From positions 32,046,908 through 32,110,907 of the forward strand of contig OV121083.1 in NCBI GenBank assembly GCA_921293015.1: a DNA stretch of 64,000 nucleotides. Direction: 5' to 3'. This DNA comes from Phorcus lineatus (lineage: Eukaryota > Mollusca > Gastropoda > Trochida > Trochidae). The notes under the pieces were generated by a model. It ran no database searches. It was not told the origin of the DNA and saw only the letters and a program-made list of their open reading frames with translations. Positions 58,502-64,000 of the stretch are shown piece after piece (position 1 is the stretch's first letter; every line of letters starts with the position of its first letter). The position numbers and the translations under genes are program-made.

Positions 58502-59338
58502 TATAACATATGTTTCATAACAACTATGTTACACTACTCCATCACCAAACAAGAAATATTGACAAAGATTTCTTCGCTCCCTTTGACCCAGGATAAGTAC
58601 ATTACAAATCTACAATTACATATACAAAATAAACTTATAACAATCATTTCCCGTGAGGGATCTATACACTTTTAAGCGCACAAGTACATCATAGTATCAT
58701 ACATACAAGAGCATATACATCACCGCGCTTATAAACATATATCGATCATTAATGGCACACAAATACATCATTCCAATAATACAATACATTAGAAATACTA
58801 ATGCCTCCTTTTAACATTTAACAATAACTTATGTAATATATTTCCATTACTGGAGAAACAAAGTCACCACATGGTGAGATAGGGTTTGAAGAGTCTCGGT
58901 TCAGTCCTGGTAAACGTAACCCACCGTCGGGCACAGCTGAATTTCCACTGTTTTCCAGAAACATTGGTCATCCTACATGGAGGCACAGTTGCATTCCATC
59001 TACTGACGTTCCCCACGTCCCCTGCTTTAGCAGACACAGGCCATGTTACTGGATTGACCAACTGCTGTTCCCACACCGACGTTCTCCATGGGTTCTCGAT
59101 CTCACAGGTCCAACCGTCCCCAATATTTACTTTTAAGCTTTAATCTCTTTAATCCAAGGAATCGATGCCTGTAGTTAACCCTAGCCTTTGCGTTGTGTAT
59201 TTCCTTTCACTACGAGGGTTACATTATTAGTTCCATCTCAGAAAACCTTAAACCCACCGTTGCCTAACCTACTGCTTGATAAGATTTTGTTCGTCTATCC
59301 TTGGCCTTCATATGTTTCATAACAACTATGTTACACTA
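58502..59338. repeat. 28-bp direct repeats ~800 bp apart
   Basis: CATATGTTTCATAACAACTA and the next 9 bases (TGTTACACT) occur near 58507 and 59309. The DNA between them has no recognised gene. They could border an insertion or mark a duplication. Confidence 0.5.
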
Positions 59339-59712
59339 TGGGTACATCATTCATATTAAAGTTATAAATATTGCACTTAGAAATTATTCCTATCAAAAAG
59401 AACATGGCATGGCCATTTTATTATTAAGATTATTAAACACTACTTCATTGAATTAAATTAATGATTTACAAATTAAATAATACTTTTATAAGTTTATTAT
59501 TATTATTATTTAGATAACATTGAGCACCTTATAAAAGAGTTTAAAGGAGAACTGAAAATACATAAGAAAATCGCCATACCTGGAAATGAAATAATGTGTT
59601 TTTACCTCAACAACAAAAATTGGAGTGAGGTGGCAAACAGGTAGGTGAAGGAAGTGGTCATAGAGGACTACAGTAGCCAATTAGCAGAGAGGTAACACAT
59701 CAAAGGTGTGAC

Positions 59713-59719
59713 CTATAAA
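59713..59719 (+). promoter_or_regulatory. TATA box of the downstream gene
   Basis: CCTATAAATAG lies 96 bp before the ATG at 59809. An initiator-like GGCATTAG about 38 bp further on would be a reasonable start. A CCAATTAG lies about 40 bp upstream of the TATA box. Confidence 0.5.
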
Positions 59720-59808
59720 TAGAACAGCGGAAGCCCAAGAGGTGGGTAGCCGGCATTAGTGGTGGTTTGCCGTTTTTCAAGGGAAGTAACTCCAAAATCG
59801 AATCCAGT

Positions 59809-59857
59809 ATGCAGAGCTATCGGTTTGTTTACGTATTCGCGCTCGCGTGGTCGGGAG
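59809..59857 (+). CDS. Signal-peptide exon of a second gene
   Basis: The ATG opens MQSYRFVYVFALAWSG, a hydrophobic leader, and the exon ends in phase 1 at a GTATGT donor. TATA box, leader and phase resemble the first exon of the receptor gene at 21744. The rest of the gene is not recognised within the window, so it presumably lies beyond 64000. It may be a related receptor, but that is inference. Confidence 0.5.
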
Positions 59858-60286
59858 GTATGTTGTCTCAAAGCTTTGACGCATTTTTGTTGTTGAAAAT
59901 CAATAAATAAACAGGTACGTTCCGATAATTGTTAGTTTGTCAAAGAATATCGGCTTCATATTAAAAGACTGTAGTGTACGTGGACCCACTGACTTCATAT
60001 GCATATCATTGTACTATAATGATGACAAGCCCCGGGGGCCTCATTTCAAGAAATCAAACAAATGTAATTTTAATATTAAACTGGAAGTCAAAACGTGGTC
60101 AACACTAGTATAAGAGAAATACTAATGAACAGGTGCCCTTAAGTTTTATTTTTAAAATTAATTTAAACAGTTTCTTCCTGTCGTTATAAATATTTTCCCA
60201 TCAACATTTAAGAAGGAAGATCTGCATCTTTTGGACTAGGCTTGTATGAATTAGATTCTAATATTTATGTTTTAGTGTAATATTTC

Positions 60287-60345
60287 AAATGTGGGCCCTT
60301 TGTTGTCAATCTCCTATAAGCGACAAACTAAGAGGGCCCACATTT
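60287..60345. repeat. Hairpin H1
   Basis: The stem AAATGTGGGCCCT pairs perfectly with AGGGCCCACATTT around a loop containing CTCCTATAAGCGAC. G-C version of the variable pair. Confidence 0.75.
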
Positions 60346-60416
60346 TAAAAACCCATGAAATCATGTACTGATATTAATTAACAGATTTTAATCTTGATGT
60401 TTTTGTGTAATATTTC

Positions 60417-60473
60417 AAATGTGGTCCCTCTTGTCACTCTACTATAAAGAAAAAAAATAGGGGGACCACATTT
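60417..60473. repeat. Hairpin H2
   Basis: AAATGTGGTCCC pairs with GGGACCACATTT; the loop has CTACTATAAAG. T-A version of the variable pair. Confidence 0.75.
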
Positions 60474-60756
60474 AAAAAAAGCATCAAATCATGATGCAAA
60501 TAGAGAAAATATGAATTCTAAAATGTTGAGAATTTAAAATTTTTATTTTTGATTTTGAGGGGAACAAAACTGTTAAATTAATTGAATTTAAGAAAACAAG
60601 AAAGGTATTTGAGAACTTATATTAAATGATTAGTTCGATGAAATCTTACCTGCTTGATTTTATTGAGATATTTCTATCAACAATTAAAAAATCCTTAACT
60701 GCATTTTCTTATATAATGGGGAACACTGTAATCTTGATATTTTTGTGTAATATTTC

Positions 60757-60815
60757 AAATGTGGTCCCTCTTGTCATTCTACTATAAAGAAAAAAAAAAT
60801 AGGGGGACCACATTT
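60757..60815. repeat. Hairpin H3
   Basis: Same stem as H2, from which it was duplicated as part of the 341-bp unit; the A-run in the loop is two bases longer. Confidence 0.75.
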
Positions 60816-61108
60816 TAAAAAAGCATTAAATCATGATGCAAATAGAGAAAATATGAATTCTAAAATGTTGAGAATTTTAAATTATTATTTTTGATTTTGA
60901 GGGGAACAAAACTGTTAAATTAATTGAATTTAAGAAAACAAGAAAGGTATTTGAGAACTTATATTAAATGATTAGTTCGATGAAATCTTACCTGCTTGAT
61001 TTTATTGAGATATTTCCATCAACAATTAAAAAATCCTTCACTGCATTTTCTTATATAATGGGGAACACTGGTATTTATAAACAGCTAGTGCGTTTTGTTT
61101 AATATCTT

Positions 61109-61167
61109 AAATGTGGGCCCTCTTTTATCAGTCACCTACATGCCACAAAATTAGGGGGCCCACATTT
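61109..61167. repeat. Hairpin H4
   Basis: AAATGTGGGCCC pairs with GGGCCCACATTT; loop with CACCTACATGCCAC. G-C version. Confidence 0.75.
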
Positions 61168-61739
61168 TTAAAAACTATAAAATCATGATTTTGATACAGA
61201 AAATGTGGATTCTAACATGTTAAGATATAAAAAAATTATTTTCATATTGAGGGGAACAAAACAATTAAATCAATTGAATTTTAAGAAAACATGATAGCAT
61301 GGTTTTGGATTTTATTGAGATGAGATGAACTGCATTTTCTTTTACACTGGTAGAAACAGATTCTGATGGTTTTTGTTTCATATTTGAAATGTGGGCGAAC
61401 TTTTGTCTAGTCTCAATCGTAGATGGAAACCACGCTCCATCACAACTTTGTCCTGACCTTGTATCAAATGCATCAACCAATGAACGTACACGGATGATCC
61501 ATGATCCCTGACCTGACCTTCTTTTGACCAATGAGAAAGCCCTGCTCGTTGCTATGGCTGCGTACACGATCGTCCTTCTCTCAGTCGGCCAAAAATAACT
61601 TGGATCCACATTAATTCGTAGAATAGTTCCCATAGTGTACTTATTTATTTAAATAATGTCGTACTTGATCCTCAAATACAATGTGGGGGCATTACATAAT
61701 ACGTTTAAAGTTATTAAGCTTCAAAAACTGTCTCGTAAG

Positions 61740-61797
61740 AAATGTGGTCCCCCTCGTTACGGCCTCTATAAGGAGCGAAAGAAGGGGGACCACATTT
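61740..61797. repeat. Hairpin H5
   Basis: AAATGTGGTCCCCCT pairs perfectly with AGGGGGACCACATTT, 15 bp, the longest stem of the series. Loop with GGCCTCTATAAGGAGCGAAA. T-A version, outside the tandem units. Confidence 0.8.
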
Positions 61798-61904
61798 GAG
61801 ATAATCTTATCTTGATGGGAAATAATCATGAAAATTATTTACACCAAAAAGGAATTCCTTAGTAATATTTTATGAAAAGATCGGCAAATTAGAATCATAG
61901 ATAT

Positions 61905-62045
61905 CGGACTTTACAGCAGGGATTCGAAACCAAATTGGTTAGCTTCTAGATGAACCGCACGAGTTATTTCCCTTGCAAAAGGGCCAACCACCACTAATTC
62001 GGTTTCGCCGGGTAGCCTATAGAGCTGAGCTATAAATAGAATAGA
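61905..62045 (-). repeat. Possible tRNA-derived SINE
   Basis: On the minus strand, TATAGCTCAGCTCTATAGG resembles an A box and GGTTTCGAATCCC a B box, but they lie about 100 bp apart, further than usual. CAAGGGAAATAACTC in between is a word I associate with bivalve repeats. Confidence 0.25.
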
Positions 62046-62647
62046 AGTGAAGAGAGATCCCTGTTGACAGGGCTCCTGAAGCAGAAGAGTAAAGGTTAGA
62101 AGTGTATAGGGGTTGCGTTCGACGGCAAACAAATACAACAGAAGACATATAAACATTTGATAAACATATAATGAAAATGAAGGACTGATATCAATGATAG
62201 GCATTATAATAAATATGCCCTGTCACACTTGTTTTCATCAAAGTTATCCTTTTAGATGCCATGTCGAAACAAATTAACCTAACCAATGCTTTTACAAAAC
62301 CTACACTCAACTTCATTCAATCATTGCATATTTCGTATTCGTTTTCCTCCCTAAGCCCCTATAGCAGCTTAGATGTCTGAAGTTATATATAATTTCAGGC
62401 AAAAGCCAAGTTTAGTGTCACGCAGCGGATGAAATATATACCCAGTTTTCCTATATGCGAACGAAGTGAACAAGGTTTGAAACGACTTTCTCTCGACTCG
62501 AATCGAAACATTATTTGTATGTCCAAATTCATTGTTCCAAAATTCAAACCAAACTGTGTTGTGTTGTGATCGAACATGTTTACGATGAAATATAATTTAA
62601 TTACAGTTTGGGACATAACTGTAGCTATTCCTAAGATAAGCCTGTCA

Positions 62648-62761
62648 AAAATATTTAAATTTGTTGAAAATATCACTATGTATTGATGTGGAAAGTTAAA
62701 GGCTAAAATATTTAAATTTGTTGAAAATATCACTATGTATTAATGTGGAAAGTCAAAGGCT
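62648..62761. repeat. Tandem duplication of 57 bp
   Basis: Two units of AAATATTTAAATTTGTTGAA followed by AATATCACTATGTATTRATG and a GGAAAGTYAAAGGCT end, differing at two visible positions. Confidence 0.85.
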
Positions 62762-64000
62762 ACAATACCAGTAATCAAAGCTATGATTACAATTTTGTCA
62801 TTTCAAAAGACATCTCAATGCAAACACTCCTCAAAGAATTTGTGACAAAAGACAAGGATTCTGTCGCAAAGTTCACAAATACTCCGACCTCACTGTAAAC
62901 AAGTTCCTACCAGGGCGTTTGCAGCACGACATTGATGGGCATGCATGAATACATGCAGTTTAATATATTAAGAATTTGGGATACATATAGACAAGTAACA
63001 CATGAACAACTTTGCTCAACTGTTTACATGTTGACTGTTGGATTCATTCAACTTATAAGCAGAGCATCAGTACAAGTAGAATTGCGTTCTTTGAAAGAAT
63101 GTTGAAAAGATACATATATACCTTTCTATTGATGGGTTTAACATGATGACTGATACTGGTCTATAGTGTTTTAAATTCAGTTTCATTAGATTTTTTACAG
63201 CTAGCATCTTGGAACATCAACTGCATCTCAGAATAGGTTTTGAATATCATTGCTCATAATACATATATATGTATAACATAGTGTAAATTGTGTCTTTCAA
63301 ATTTGAATGAATGCATTCTAACTTTACTTTACTTTAATTTAGAATTCCATCAAAATCACATCATTCCACTGAAAACTTGAAACAATGAATTCATTTATTG
63401 ATAAAACCATGGAAGGACCATGGTTAGCACGTGTTTCACTTTTGGATGCTAGCATCTAAGGTTTGGAGAAAAGCTTTTGACAACATGATTTCTTCAAAGC
63501 ACAAAAAAGTTTAAAACTACAAATACTTTGAGAAATAAGGACCGAACAATGTAAAATGACAAATCTTCATATCATAGGGATTGCATTATCAAATTTCATA
63601 ACATTTAAACTATTAGTGTCTGAGTTTAATTTAAACAAAATTAATTGTCTTCATTAAGTCTGTAGCACAAGCAATCTATAGAACTTTGAAGGTACATAAC
63701 ATAAGTATGATAAAGGCACATCTAGCAATCATAGAAAAGACATATGTTGCATGTGTTACATTTTACACAATCTTCAAACAATTTGTGTTTGAGCAATGAG
63801 AGGAACAAAAAACATGTAGTACGGAAGCTGAGATTATGAATATAGCAAATGTTCCCATTTTAAATTATTTATCAACATTGGAATTATTTATCTGAATATG
63901 CAATTAGATATTTTCTGTATAACTATTTTAACAAATTTGCACAAATAAAGCCATTTGATAAAGTGTTAATGTTTCATAAATTTGTATCATGTAGAAAGAT
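62762..64000. other. Right flank, nothing recognised
   Basis: AT-rich, presumably intron of the downstream gene. No exon with both splice signals and a protein signature was seen. Confidence 0.4.

Larger units (their letters stand above)
60391..61072. repeat. Two tandem ~341-bp units
   Basis: The unit starts ATCTTGAT, contains one hairpin, and ends TATAATGGGGAACACTG. The copies are almost identical. More diverged partial copies lie to the left (60250-60390) and right (61085-61350). Confidence 0.85.

Noticed and set aside
61265-61633. 122-codon minus-strand ORF
   Set aside because: It runs through part of the hairpin-repeat region and a GC-richer stretch with CCAAT words. No domain or splice support.

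Overview
The window is AT-rich (about two-thirds A+T by eye) animal genomic DNA with long introns, GT-AG splice sites and very many decayed transposable elements. I infer a bivalve mollusc. The signs are repeat words common in bivalve genomes (AGCTCATCTGGCC followed by a CCGTCCGTCC run near 23.27 kb; GAGTTATGGCCCTTG near 15.7 kb; CAAGGGAAATAACTC on the minus strand near 61.96 kb), the repeat mix (L1/Tx1-like, CR1-like, Penelope-like, BEL/Pao, Ty3/Gypsy, Tc1/mariner, TTAA and TA inverted-repeat elements), and a gp130/Domeless-like receptor with Ig-like and fibronectin III domains. The species cannot be named from sequence alone.

One protein-coding gene can be assembled with good support: a plus-strand gene of 13 predicted coding exons from 21744 to 52053. 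It encodes a 669-residue secreted or cell-surface protein with a signal peptide, one Ig-like domain, a two-domain cytokine-binding module and three more fibronectin III domains. This is the ectodomain plan of vertebrate gp130/LIFR and insect Domeless. Every domain border lies in a phase 1 intron. The last recognisable exon gives a 13-residue tail and a stop, with no membrane segment or Box1, so the product may be a soluble receptor unless a distal exon was missed. A second gene probably starts near 59809: a TATA box and a signal-peptide exon ending in the same phase, with its body beyond the window.

Layout. 1-8 kb: a 6-kb element with ~545-bp inverted repeats and a 9-bp flanking repeat. 8-19.9 kb: L1/Tx1-like LINE fragments on both strands and a Penelope-like scrap. 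19.9-20.9 kb: a Tc1 pseudogene. 21.7-52.1 kb: the receptor gene, whose introns hold a mariner relic, a bivalve dispersed repeat, a BEL/Pao fragment, one LINE (27.9-34.7 kb) split by two DNA transposons, further LINE pieces, and five minisatellite arrays. 52.3-58.5 kb: a TTAA element carrying a signal-peptide ORF, a minus-strand LINE interrupted by a Tc1 element, a Gypsy protease relic and an LTR-like block. 59.7-61.8 kb: the second gene start, followed by a run of related hairpins.

Two features stand out. Three minisatellite arrays in receptor intron 3 have repeat units resembling the exon 3/intron 3 boundary itself, so the 5' splice region seems to have been copied many times. In the presumed first intron of the downstream gene, five ~58-nt hairpins share a stem in which one base pair changes on both sides (G-C versus T-A).
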